Of a DNA stretch of 64,000 bases, positions 37,401 to 49,400 are shown piece after piece. Position 1 is the stretch's first letter, and each line of letters begins with the position of its first letter. The notes below the pieces were generated by a model. It did not search any database, was not told where the DNA came from, and saw nothing but the letters and a program-made list of their open reading frames with translations. Source of the DNA: Liolophura sinensis (taxonomy: Eukaryota > Mollusca > Polyplacophora > Chitonida > Chitonidae); assembly GCF_032854445.1 (NCBI RefSeq), contig NC_088297.1:26779915-26843914 (forward strand). The letters run 5' to 3'. The position numbers and the translations under genes are program-made.

Positions 37401-40400
37401 GTCGCATGGTTTTATATGTCATAATATAAATGTATATCAAAATTAGTGTGCCGACCGACCAAACGGAGATTTTGATGGCATATTTACTCCGTTAATCAAG
37501 TTGATGAATTGATTTTGAGTAGGTTATATACTGCAAGATAAATTTTCCGCTTTTCACGGCTAGAATATGTTCAAATAGCTGAAACACGCGGACTGAACCT
37601 TCGTTTGCAAATCAGGATAGGCATATATCTGTAGACGGAACTATATTCACACCTCCTAACGATAATCCTGCGCTCCTCAGCAGGTTTTTGACACAGCCCA
37701 GTAGAGAGTTTGTCACGCTCCAGTAGTAAGACAGAGAGCTATTGCATTTGACTTCATCTAGCGCTTAAGTTCACGTCAACAGCCATACCTAAGAAAGGAA
37801 CAATTTACTTTGAGTTTATCTATCGCTCGCTTTCAAGCCGATACTTACATTTGGGACTGAAACCGAATTGACGTCATTAGTCATACCCATGAACGCAAGA
37901 TTAGATTTCACCTCTTCAGATTTCATCTCTTGAGTTCATATTAATAGCCATACTTAAGATCAGATAACTGAGAACGAGAAAATGACCAAAATCTTATTTC
38001 CGATATATTGTGAAAGTGGCCCCATGTTTGTAACAAGTTTGAACATTGAACAAATTATGATAAAACCAAAGTTCCCATGTGAGCAAAATTTCTTTGAGCT
38101 AACTTTTACCCATAAATCACTCAATATGATATGTGGCGATATTTACAGAACAAAGGCTCTGAAGAAAGAGCAGAAGCGGACAAATTCTCTCTTGTACCAG
38201 ATGCTTCCGAAAACTGTGGCTGAACAACTAAAGAAGAACGAGGAAGTGGGCGCCGAGACGTTCAACGAGGTCACCATTTTCTTCTCGGACATCGTTGGCT
38301 TCACGTCTCTCTCAGCTCAGTGCTCTCCCGTACAAGTGGTTAACATGCTGAACAGCCTGTACACGCTGTTTGACGACAGGATCGAACAGTACGACGTGTA
38401 CAAAGTGGAGACCATTGGTGACGCCTACATGGTGGCCTCTGGTAAGATAACTTATAAATGGCAGCGTTACACTGTACTGAGATCAATAGTCCTGCGCCCG
38501 TGAGGCCCAGTGTGATAGTCCAATAGCCCTAAAACCACAAGGCCCAGTTTTACAGAGTACTGAGACCAATAATCCTGAACCCTTGAGACTCACTGTTATA
38601 GAGTAATGAGACCATCAGTCCTGGACCAATGAGGCCCACTGTTATAGAGTACTAAGACCAGTAGTCCTGAAACTATGAGGACAAGTGTTACAGAGTACTG
38701 AGACCAATAGTCCTAAACCCATGAGGCCAGTGTTATAGGGTACTGAAACCAATTGTCCTGAAACTATGAGGCCCAGTGTTATAGAGTACTGAAACCAATA
38801 GTCCTGAACCCAGGAGGCCCAGTGTTATAGAGTACTGAGACCAATAGTCCTAAGCCCATGAGACCCAGTGTTATAGGGTACTGAGACCAATAAGTCCTGA
38901 GCCCATGAGGCCCAGTGTTATAGGGTACTGAGACCAATAAGTCCTGAGCCCATGAGGCCCAGTGTTATAGGGTACTGAGACCAATAAGTCCTGAGCCCAT
39001 GAGGCCCAGTGTTACAGGGTACTGAGACCAATAAGTCCTGAGCCCATGAGGCCCAGTGTTATAGGGTACTGAGACCAATAAGTCCTGAGCCCATGAGGCC
39101 CAGTGTTATAGGGTACTGAGACCAATAAGTCCTGAGCCCATGAGGCCCAGTGTTATAGGGTACTGAGACCAATAAGTCCTGAGCCCATGAGGCCCAGTGT
39201 TATAGGGTACTGAGACCAATAAGTCCTGAGCCCATGAGGCCCAGTGTTATAGGGTACTGAGACCAATAAATCCTGAGCCCATGAGGCCCAGTGTTATAGG
39301 GTACTGAGAACAATAAGTCCTGAGCCCATGAGGCCCAGTGTTACAGGGTACTGAGACAAATAGTTCTGAAACTATAAATATAAGCGTCAAGTCCGACATT
39401 CCTATACCAGTGTCATAGGGTACTGAGACCAATAGTTCTGAACCCAGGAGGCCCAGTGTTATGGGGTACTGAGACCAATAGTTCTGAACCCAGGATGCCC
39501 AGTGTTATGGGGTACTGAGACCAATAGTCCTGAACCCAGGAGGCCCAGTGTTATGGGGTACTGAGACCAATAGTCCTGAACCCAGGAGGCCCAGTGTTAT
39601 AGGGCACTGAGACCAACAGTCCTAAACCCGTGAGGCCAAGTGTTACAGAGTCCATCAGCCCTTGACACATGAATATAAACGTCATGTCCGACATTCATAT
39701 GCCATTCGTAGTCCGTAAAGGGTGTTCCATGTCAATAATCGCAAGATCCATCTCTAAAACAACGTTTAACACTAGCTCCCAAAGACAAAGATATTTGAGA
39801 AATTATACAAAAAGTGTTACAAGTCTTAGAGAGTACTGAGACCAACAGTCCTGAACCCATGAGGCCATTGTTATGTACTGAAACCACCAGCCTCATTCCA
39901 TGTGTCCCAGAGTTATAGGGTACTGAGACCAATAAGTCCTAAGCCCATGAGGCCCAGTGTTATAGGGTACTGAGACCAATAAGTCCTGAGCCCATGAGGC
40001 CCAGTGTTATAGGGTACTGAGACCAATAAGTCCTGAGCCCATGAGGCCCAGTGTTATAGGGTACTGAGAACAATAAGTCCTGAGCCCATGAGGCCCAGTG
40101 TTACAGGGTACTGAGACAAATAGTTCTGAAACTATAAATATAAGCGTCAAGTCCGACATTCCTATACCAGTGTCATAGGGTACTGAGACCAATAGTTCTG
40201 AACCCAGGAGGCCCAGTGTTATGGGGTACTGAGACCAATAGTCCTGAACCCAGGAGGCCCAGTGTTATAGGGCACTGAGACCAAAAGTCCTGAACCCAGG
40301 AGGCGCAGTGTTATAGGGCACTGAGACCAATAGTCCTGAACCCAGGAGGCCCAGTGTTATAGAGTACTGACACCAAAAGTTCTGAACCCAGGAGGCCCTG

Positions 40401-43400
40401 TGTTATAGGGCACTGAGACCAAAAGTCCTGAACCCATGAGGCCCAGTGTTATAGGGCACTGAGACCAATGGTCCTGAACCCAGGAGGCCCAGTGTTATAG
40501 GGCACTGAGATCAATGGTCCTGAAGCTAGGAGGCCCAGTGTTATAGAGTACTGACACGGAAAGTCCTGAACCAGGAGGCCTAGTGTTATAGGGTACTGAG
40601 ACCAATAGTCCTGAACCCATGACCGGCCCGGATAGCACTGTTGATAGAGCGTCCGCTTCGGGACCGGTAGATCTATGATCAATCCTTGATCGAGTCACAC
40701 CTAAGACTTTAAAAGAGGAAGTTGTAACTTCCTCGCTTGGCGTTCAGCATGAAGGGGATAGTGCAAAGACTGTTTGACCCGTATCAGTATAATGGCTCTG
40801 GCGGGGCGCCTTACTTGCCTTCGGTAAGTCGTCTCAGTGGAGCAGCGCTGAATAAAAGAGCGGTGGAAATCCGTCCTGCTACAAGGAGGCACATTACACG
40901 TACATGCACCCTAAAGATTCCTTCGTCGTCATATGACTGAAAAATTGTTGAGTACGACGTTAAACCCCAAGCACTCACTCACTCACTCCTGAACCCATGA
41001 GGCCCACTGGTATAGAGTGCTGAGACTATTAGCCATCCACTTGAGACTTTTGGTGAAATGGGGACGTGTTGCACAGTTTGTTGTAACGTTTTAGTACTGT
41101 AGTAAACTGAAGGTATAGAGATATGGTTTAGTGCTTCAACATGCTAAAGGTGTTTTAATCTGAGGATATCTTGTTTTCCACCGATGTGGTGTGTAAAACC
41201 TGTACATGATACGTATCTGAGTTTAAGCCAAAATACAGGACTTATTTACCCATAAACCTAATCACAACAACAAAGGAGAAGGATTTTGACGCCGACGTAA
41301 AAGTCTAGAACAGCGAAGACTCTGGCATAAAGTCCAGTCAGAGTTTGTCTTCTATTTTTTCTCAGTGTCTCCCTTTTTGTCCTTCTTCAGGTCTGCCCCG
41401 GTCTAACGGCAAACGTCACGCGGCGGAAATCGGTACTATGGCTCTGGACCTCTTGGACAACATCATCAGTGTGGAGATTCCCCACCTGCCGGGGACACAC
41501 TTCAAGCTTCGCGTTGGGATTCATACAGGTAAGTTAGCCAAAAACTCTACACATGTGTTAAGACTGCATACAGGTCACAAACACTATACAAGTGTGAAGC
41601 ATCCATACAGGTCCGTTTGTTACCCGTCACAAACACTATACAAGTGGGAAGTATCCACAAATGTCTGTTTGTTACCCGTCACAAACACAATAGATGTGTG
41701 AAGCATCCACACAGCTCAATCACTCAGCCGTCACAAACACTATACAAGTGGGAAGCATCCACACAAGTCAGTCAGTCACCCGTCACAAACACTATACAAG
41801 TGGGAAGCATCCACACAAGTCAGTCAGTTACCCGTCACAAACACTATGCAAGTGGGAAACATACACACAAGTCAGTCAGTCACCCGTCACAAACACTATA
41901 CAAGTGGGAAGCATCCATACAGGTCCGTTTGTTACCCGTCACAAACACAATACAAGTGGGAAGCATCCACACAAGTCAGTCAGTTACCCGTCACAAACAC
42001 TATACAAGTGGGAAGCATCCACACAGCTCAATCACTCAGCCGTCACAAACACTATACAAGTGTGAAGCATCCATACAGGTCAGTTTGCTACCCGTCACAA
42101 ACACTATACAAGTGTGAAGCATCCATACAGGTCCGTTTGTTACCCGTCACAAACACTATACAAGTTGGAAGCATGCATACAGGTCTCTTCGACTTGGAAC
42201 GCCCTTTACGGACTACGAATGGTATGGGAATGTCGGACTTGACGCTTATATCCATACCGGTCAGTCAGTCACCCGTCACAAACACTATACAAGTTGGAAG
42301 TATCCATACAGGTCCGTTTGTTACCCGTCACAAACACTATACAAGTTGGAAGCATCCATACAGGTCCGTTTGTTACCCGTCACAAACACTATACAAGTTG
42401 GAAGCATCCATACAGGTCCGTTTGTTACCCGTCACAAACACTATACATGTGTGAAGAATCACACAGGCCAGTCACTCACCATCACAAACACTGTACAAGT
42501 GTGAAGGATCCACAGAGGCCAGTCACTCACCATCACAATACCTGTACATGTGTGAAGGATCCACACAGCTCAGTCACTCACCATCACAAACACTGTACAC
42601 GTGTGAAGGATCCACAGAGGCCAGTCACTCCCCATCACAAACACTGTACATGTGTGAAGGGTCCACACAGCTCAGTCACTCACCATCATAAACACTATAC
42701 ATGTGTGAAGGATCCACACAGCTCAATCACTCACCATCACAAACACTGTACACGTGTGAAGGATCCACAGAGACCAGTCACTCACCATCACAAACACTAT
42801 ACATGTGTGAAGCATCCACACAGCTCAGTCCCTCACCATCACAAACACTATACATGTGTGAAGCATCCACACAGCTCAACCAATCACCATCACAAACACT
42901 ATACATGTGTGAAGCATCCACACAGCTCAGTCCATCACCATCACAAACACTATACATGTGTGAAGCATCCACATAGCTCAACCAATCACCATCACAAACA
43001 CTATACATGTGTGAAGAATCCACACAGCTCAGTCAGTCACCCGTCACAAACACTATACACGAGTAAAGCATCCACACAGCTCAGTCACTCACCATCACAA
43101 ACACTATACACGAGTAAAGCATCCACACAGCTCAGTCACTCACGTGTCACAAAGATTATACATGTGTGAAGCATCCACACAGCTCAGTCCCTCATCCGTC
43201 ACAAACACTATACATGTGTGAAGCATCCGCACGGGTCAGTCACTCACCATCACAAACACAATACATGTGTTAAACCACTACTTAGGTGCTTAGGTGCAAT
43301 ATATGTGCTAAGCCACCAAACAGGTAAGTTAACCCCCCATCAGAAACCTAATACTTGTGCTAAATGGTCACACAGGTGAGTCAGTTACGCCTCACAAACC

Positions 43401-46400
43401 TAATACATTTGCTAAGCCCCCACACAGGTTAGTTAGTCACCCCTCAGAAAACTCAGTACTTGTGTTAAGCCTCCTCAAATGTCATTTATTAAACCCGTCA
43501 CAAACGCAGTACTTGTGTTAAGCCACTGCACATGTCATTTAGTAAACCGTCACGAACTAAATACTTGTGTTAAGCCTCCACACATGTCATTTAGTCACCC
43601 GTCACAAACTCAGTAAACATGCCATTCTAGTAAACTGTCACAAACTGAATACTTGTGTTAAGCCTCCACACATGTAATTTAGTCATCCGTCACAAACCCT
43701 AATACTTGTGATAGGGCTCCACATACGTCATTTAAACAACTCGTCATAAACTCAGTATTTGTGTTGTCTCCACACGTCATTTAGTCACACGTCACAAACT
43801 CAGTACTGTGTTGAACCACCACACACGTCATGTAGTCACGCGTCACATACTCAGTACTTGTGTAAATATAAGCGTCATTTCCGACATTCATATACCATTC
43901 GTAGTCCGTAAAGGGCGTTCCAAGTCGATAATCGCAAGATCAATTTCCAACGTTTAACACTAGCTCCCAAAGGCAAAGGTATGTTAGAAATTATACAAAT
44001 AAGAAATAAAGCAGGTAACACACAAGAGAAAAGCGGTCATCAGTTTTCAATGATGTCCGGCAGACAGTGGATATTCCAGGCATGCATTCCATATCAAAGT
44101 TCAAATTTGTAGCCACCGCACGTCATTTAGTCACCCGCCACAAACTGAACACTTGTGGAAAGCCTCACACATGTCATTTAGTCACCTGTCACAAACTTAA
44201 TGCTTGTGTTAAGCCACCGCACATGTCATTTAATCACCATCACAAACTTAATACTTGTGTTAAGCCACTACAGATGTCATTTAGTCGCCCATCACAAACT
44301 TAATACTTTTGTTAAGCCACTACAGATGTCATTTAGTCACCCACCACAAATTTAATACTTGTGTTAAGCCACTACAGATGTCATTTAGTCAACATCACAA
44401 ACTTAATACTTTTGTTAAGGCACTACAGATGTCATTTAGTCACCCATCACAAACTTAATACTTTTGTTAAGCCACTACAGATGTCATTTAGTCACCCACC
44501 ACAAATTTAATACTTGTGTTAAGCCACCGCACATGTCATTTAGTCACCATCACAAACTTAATACTTGTGTTAAGCCACTACAGATGTCATTTAGTCACCC
44601 ATCACAAACTTAATACTTTTGTTAAGCCACTACAGATGTCATTTAGTCACCCGCCACAAACTTAACATTTGTGTTAACCTACCGCACATGTCATTCAGTC
44701 ACCCATCACAAACTTAATACTTTCGTTAAGACACTACAGATGTCATTTAGTCACCCATCACAAACTTAATACTTGTGTTAAGCCACCGCACATGTCATTT
44801 AGTCACCCATCACAAACTTAATACTTTTGTTAAGCCACTACAGATGTCATTTACCCACCCATCACAAACTTAATACTTTTGTTAAGCCACTACAAATGTC
44901 ATTTAGTCACCCATCACAAACTTAATACTTTTGTTAAGCCACTACAAGTGTCATTTAGTCGCCCATCACAAACTTAATACTTTTGTTAAGCCACTACAAA
45001 TGTCATTTAGTCACCTGTCACAGTCTTAATACTTGTGTTAAGCCACCACACATGTCATTTTTTTCACCCCTCACAAACTCTACACTTGTGTTAAGCCACT
45101 ACGCATGTCAATCAGTCACCCTCACAAACTCAATACTTGTGTTAAGTCTCCACACTTGTCATTTAGTCGCCCTCACAAACTTATTACTTGCGTTAAGCTA
45201 CCATACGTGAGTTTGTCACTCGCCACAGCCTCAATACTTGTGTTAAGCCACTACGTATGTCAATCAGTCACTCTCACAAGCTCAGTACACGTAAGTGAAT
45301 GTTCAACGAATAACATCGATGTTGTGTCCGCCATATCTCGACGACAACACGTGTATTATACCTCCATTCTTTTTACATGTATGTAGTTTATTAAATGGGC
45401 CTCATAGTAATGATTATTTCAATACCTGATCGTTCGTTTTCGCTTTACCATTGTAATGTTCCAGGCCCAGTGGTTGCTGGCATCGTTGGGTTTAAAATGC
45501 CGCGGTATTGCCTGTTTGGAGAAAGCGTCACTATTGCCTCCCGCATGGAATCTCTTGGAGAAGGTAAACAACAATTACAGGGCAGAAAACGGATTTAATC
45601 TTTCAGGACTTTCAGGAATTCTGTTCCAAGAGTTACAGTGCCAGTGTCATACCTGGTACTTACATTTGTCGTCAGATGTCTAGGGCTGACAACTTGAACT
45701 GTACTATGAATTTAACCTTGAAGAAAAATGGAGAATATATTTCTCTTCCCTTTGCCTGAGAAACATGATGTCCACAAGTGAATGTCATCGAAAGTCACCG
45801 ATAGACCAGGTACTCTGCTACTCATAGATAAGCTTATTGCTTGCTAATCAGGGGTACATTGTCTTCTTCAATGCATATCAATAACACTGAGAAGTCATTT
45901 CTCATTTTCCGTTATTCGACTGATCAATAACTGTTTCAAAATTAAGGCAATGACTAAGTTCACTGATAATATTGTATTTTACGCTCAGTACTTCTATGTC
46001 CTCCTTAAATGAAACCTCCCTGTCCCATTTGAAAAGATTTTCTAGATTTGCCCTTCTCACTGTTCGCCCGACTGTGGTGAAAATAAGCGATTATCGATGA
46101 TCTTGTACGTTGTCTAACGGCCCTTGAAGACCACTTGTCTTCCCACAAAGTGAAATGTAGGCCTACATGTAAGTGTGTATGTCACAAGTGGAAAGTTTGC
46201 TACAAACTTGCCAAACGTCCATTAAAATAGTCGCCATAGTGAATTGTTGCCTTTATAAGCAACGGTCAGGTAAATAAATGAATTTAGGTATAAATCAAAT
46301 ATGTATCAGATGATTGTTTCCAGCCAAGCGGATTCACCTCAGCCAGCCTACCTATGACACTCTCCAGGAACTGGGAGGATTTGTAATGGAACTCCGGAAG

Positions 46401-49400
46401 GATGACGTCATCAGCGTAAGTTTGATAGCTGGCTTTTTTCTTTACATAGCTTCAGTTGATTTCCGAAATCCTGTTTTCGGCTTCATATGTTTAACCAACT
46501 GGCATTTGGTTCAAAAAATGGCGATGCGCACTGATTCAAATCATTGTTCAATTTATCTTCCAAATGATTTACAAGAACACTACTTAGGTGAAAACCATAG
46601 AATATTTCTATTCTCAAGACCTTTTATGTGTCATCTTGTCCCAAACCGAGGTCATCTTCATTTGCCCCTGTCCGTCAGTATGTAAGTTGTGGATCGTGTG
46701 TGTGGAACGGTGTGCGTGGATCGTGTGTGTGGAAGCGTGTGCGTGTGTGCGTGTGTGTGGAACTGTGTGTGTGGAACCGTGTGCGTGAAAGCGTGTGTGG
46801 AAATGTAGGAGTGGAAGCGTGTGTGTGGAGGCGTGTGCGTGTGTGCGTGTGTGTGGAACTGTGTGTGTGGAACCGTGTGCGTGAAAGCGTGTGTGGAAAT
46901 GTAGGAGTGGAAGCGTGTGTGTGGAAGCGTGTGCGTGTGTGCGTGTGTGTGGAACTGTGTGTGTGGAACCGTGTGCGTGAAAGCGTGTGTGGAAATGTAG
47001 GAGTGGAAGCGTGTGTGGAAATGTAGGAGTGGAAGCGTGTGTGTGGAGGCGTGTGCATGGAAGCTTATGTCGATATTACTCATGACTAGAAATTGGAATG
47101 GGATAAGAGGGACGGCGTACATTCATGTTTTGTAGACACTTAGTACAGCATATATTTTTTCAAACTGTTTAAGGAAAAACAATATTGATGAAGTTTAGCT
47201 TTATTGTATTCTAGTTCGCGCGTAATTAACTGATATTTTGCATTTACATGAACAGTTAGACTGATTAAGTGAGGTAAACTGACAAGAGACCGTGTTTCAC
47301 CGGTTTCGTGTGATCATTTGCCAACCATCAAACTGTCTTCGCTGCCCAGGTTTTATTCTCTCTATGCTGTACGCCTTGCTTATATTCTTCAACCCCAATT
47401 CCTTAGGATTTGATCGCTATTTTCCATACGTCTGACTACACGTCTGACCTCACGTCTGACCACATCGTCCCTGACAGAACCAAACGGGTGTGGCTGGCTT
47501 GCGGGGCATTATATCATATTATATTATATAAATAATATTATTATATTATAAGTTTGTCTTGGAGTTCTGACTCACATTGTTGGGTGCCATGGTTGCGACT
47601 ACCTACCTACATGTATTATCAGAACTACCTGGCTAACTAACTACCTTCTCTCAGAACTTTTGCCACACACCTGCTTATCAGATACATGGGGAGATATGGA
47701 CAGCCTTTCACCGCTTTCCCATTGGTCAGAAAACATCTACTTTCAGTATATTCGGATCTCGTTTCCAACTTGAGTGTTTGATTTCCTTGGTCTGCAAATA
47801 GGTTGAATAGCCGGTTTTCGCTTTCGATTGTCGAAACGCGAAAGAGAAGTTAGCTTTGTCCTTTTGACTTCCGGTTTCTGCTGTTTAGACTTCCAGTCTG
47901 AGTGTGTTGTCAGCTTGTTGCATCAAGCTCACGACTGTTGGACTAAACATTAAAACAAACAAAAACCAACTTTAAACATGTATATGCATAACGGTTTTAG
48001 GCAAAAAATGTTGTCACCCATCCCTTTAGACTATGTTTTCGTTACATGAAAAATAAAAAGGGTCATCTTGTTAAGACTTTAACATGAACAGTTCAGTACT
48101 TAACACTGAATACCATTTAGACTCGTTAGTAGATGGGGGTTTTTTGGTAATGCAATAAGAACGCGCGTGAAGTTCAAATCCGTTCTACTTTTTAATGTAT
48201 AACTCACCGAACATAAATATGATTGGTATTCATTCGATAATAAATGATAGAGTTTTAAAAGGATTTAATTATATTCTCAACCCGAATACCGTCTGTTTTA
48301 TCTCAGAAGTGTGTGTAGCCTTGTATGGAGTGCATCGTTAGATTTCTGATGTAGCCAGTCGGTACCCAAGCTGTTTAAAACGTGGGGTGGCATTTTACCC
48401 AGTCCCAAAACCGGACGGAAGTGTGAAAAAGTGCATAAAATGAATCTTGTGAGCCAATCATGTGGTTTGTATGAATCTTGTGAGTCAATCATGTGGTTTG
48501 TATGAATCTTGTGAGCCAATCATGTGGTTTGTATGAATCTTGTGAGTCAATCATGTGGTTTGTACACAGCAGTCAGCGTGTGAATGTGCATACGTGTAAT
48601 TTTCACATATATACTTAATTTAAAGTTACATACACAGAGGTTATTAAACCGGAAATATTTACGACTGGCCTTTTAATCTACTATTGTTTTGGTAAGATTA
48701 CAAAGACAGATGATTAAGCGTTATGGAGAGATTCACTTTTAATTATAATGTCTTCACTGCAAAAAGATAAAGAGAATTAAAACTACATTAAAAAAATAAA
48801 CAGAACGAAAATTAAGTCAAACACAAACAGAAAATAAATTGGGGAAAATTATAAAATGAACAGATAAATGGCTACTTAACCTAGAAGCCCATATTGTATG
48901 TTATGAGCGGTACGCATTTATTAGTATTAGCAAAACTTCAAATTCATGGTTAAATATAGTGTATGTTTGAACCCTTGAGGAACATCTTCGCTCTGGTTCG
49001 TGGCAGTGTTGGAATGTAGAGCAAATGGAGGGAGAAATGTTTTTCGCAGTTCTTGTAATTTCACTGTGCCTACTAATGAAGCAAATTTGGTGTCAGGCTT
49101 TGGATAGGTAATCCTCCTTGTTTCGTGTGGGCGCGGTTAACTCCTTGCTGTGGATTGGTCAGTTGTATAGTAACACCATGAGTGTATAATAATGCTTTTA
49201 TTGTACCATATGCTACCCTGTTGTCTTCATTTTAAGGTCGTAAGAAGAAGACCTTTTTTCTCGATTAACGAACTATAGTCTAAAGAGAAAACACTTTTGT
49301 TTACAAGAGCCATCCATTGATGGATAGATGTATAATTTGTAAAGAGTTGGTCCTCCTTCGTTTTCATGTTTAGTCCGACAGTCTTGATTTTGCTTGTGTA

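Larger units (their letters stand above)
41529..45300 (+). repeat. 52-bp intron array seeded at the splice donor
   Basis: About 70 units of 52 bp over 3.7 kb. The proximal form reads catccatacaggtccgtttg, then ttacccgtcacaaacactat, then acaagtgtgaag. The distal form reads cacatgtcatttagtcaccc, then gtcacaaacttaatacttgt, then gttaagccac. Both have the same length and register, so they are one family. Unit zero is the exon 6/intron junction: attcatacag/gtaagttagc then caaaaactctacacatgtgt and taag. At 43319 a unit even retains acaggtaagttaaccc. Many units therefore carry donor-like acaggt sequences. Confidence 0.93.

Noticed and set aside
40623-40700. Functional tRNA gene at the SINE head
   Set aside because: Only A- and B-box-like sequence remains. 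The cloverleaf cannot be formed, and it is continuous with the SINE body and target duplications.
41617-43169. 166-291-codon frames in the 52-bp array
   Set aside because: Array sequence inside a cyclase intron. Peptides are repeats of one unit, with no domain.
46628-47122. His/Thr-rich or Val/Cys-rich proteins
   Set aside because: GT-rich minisatellite read through. No supporting signal.
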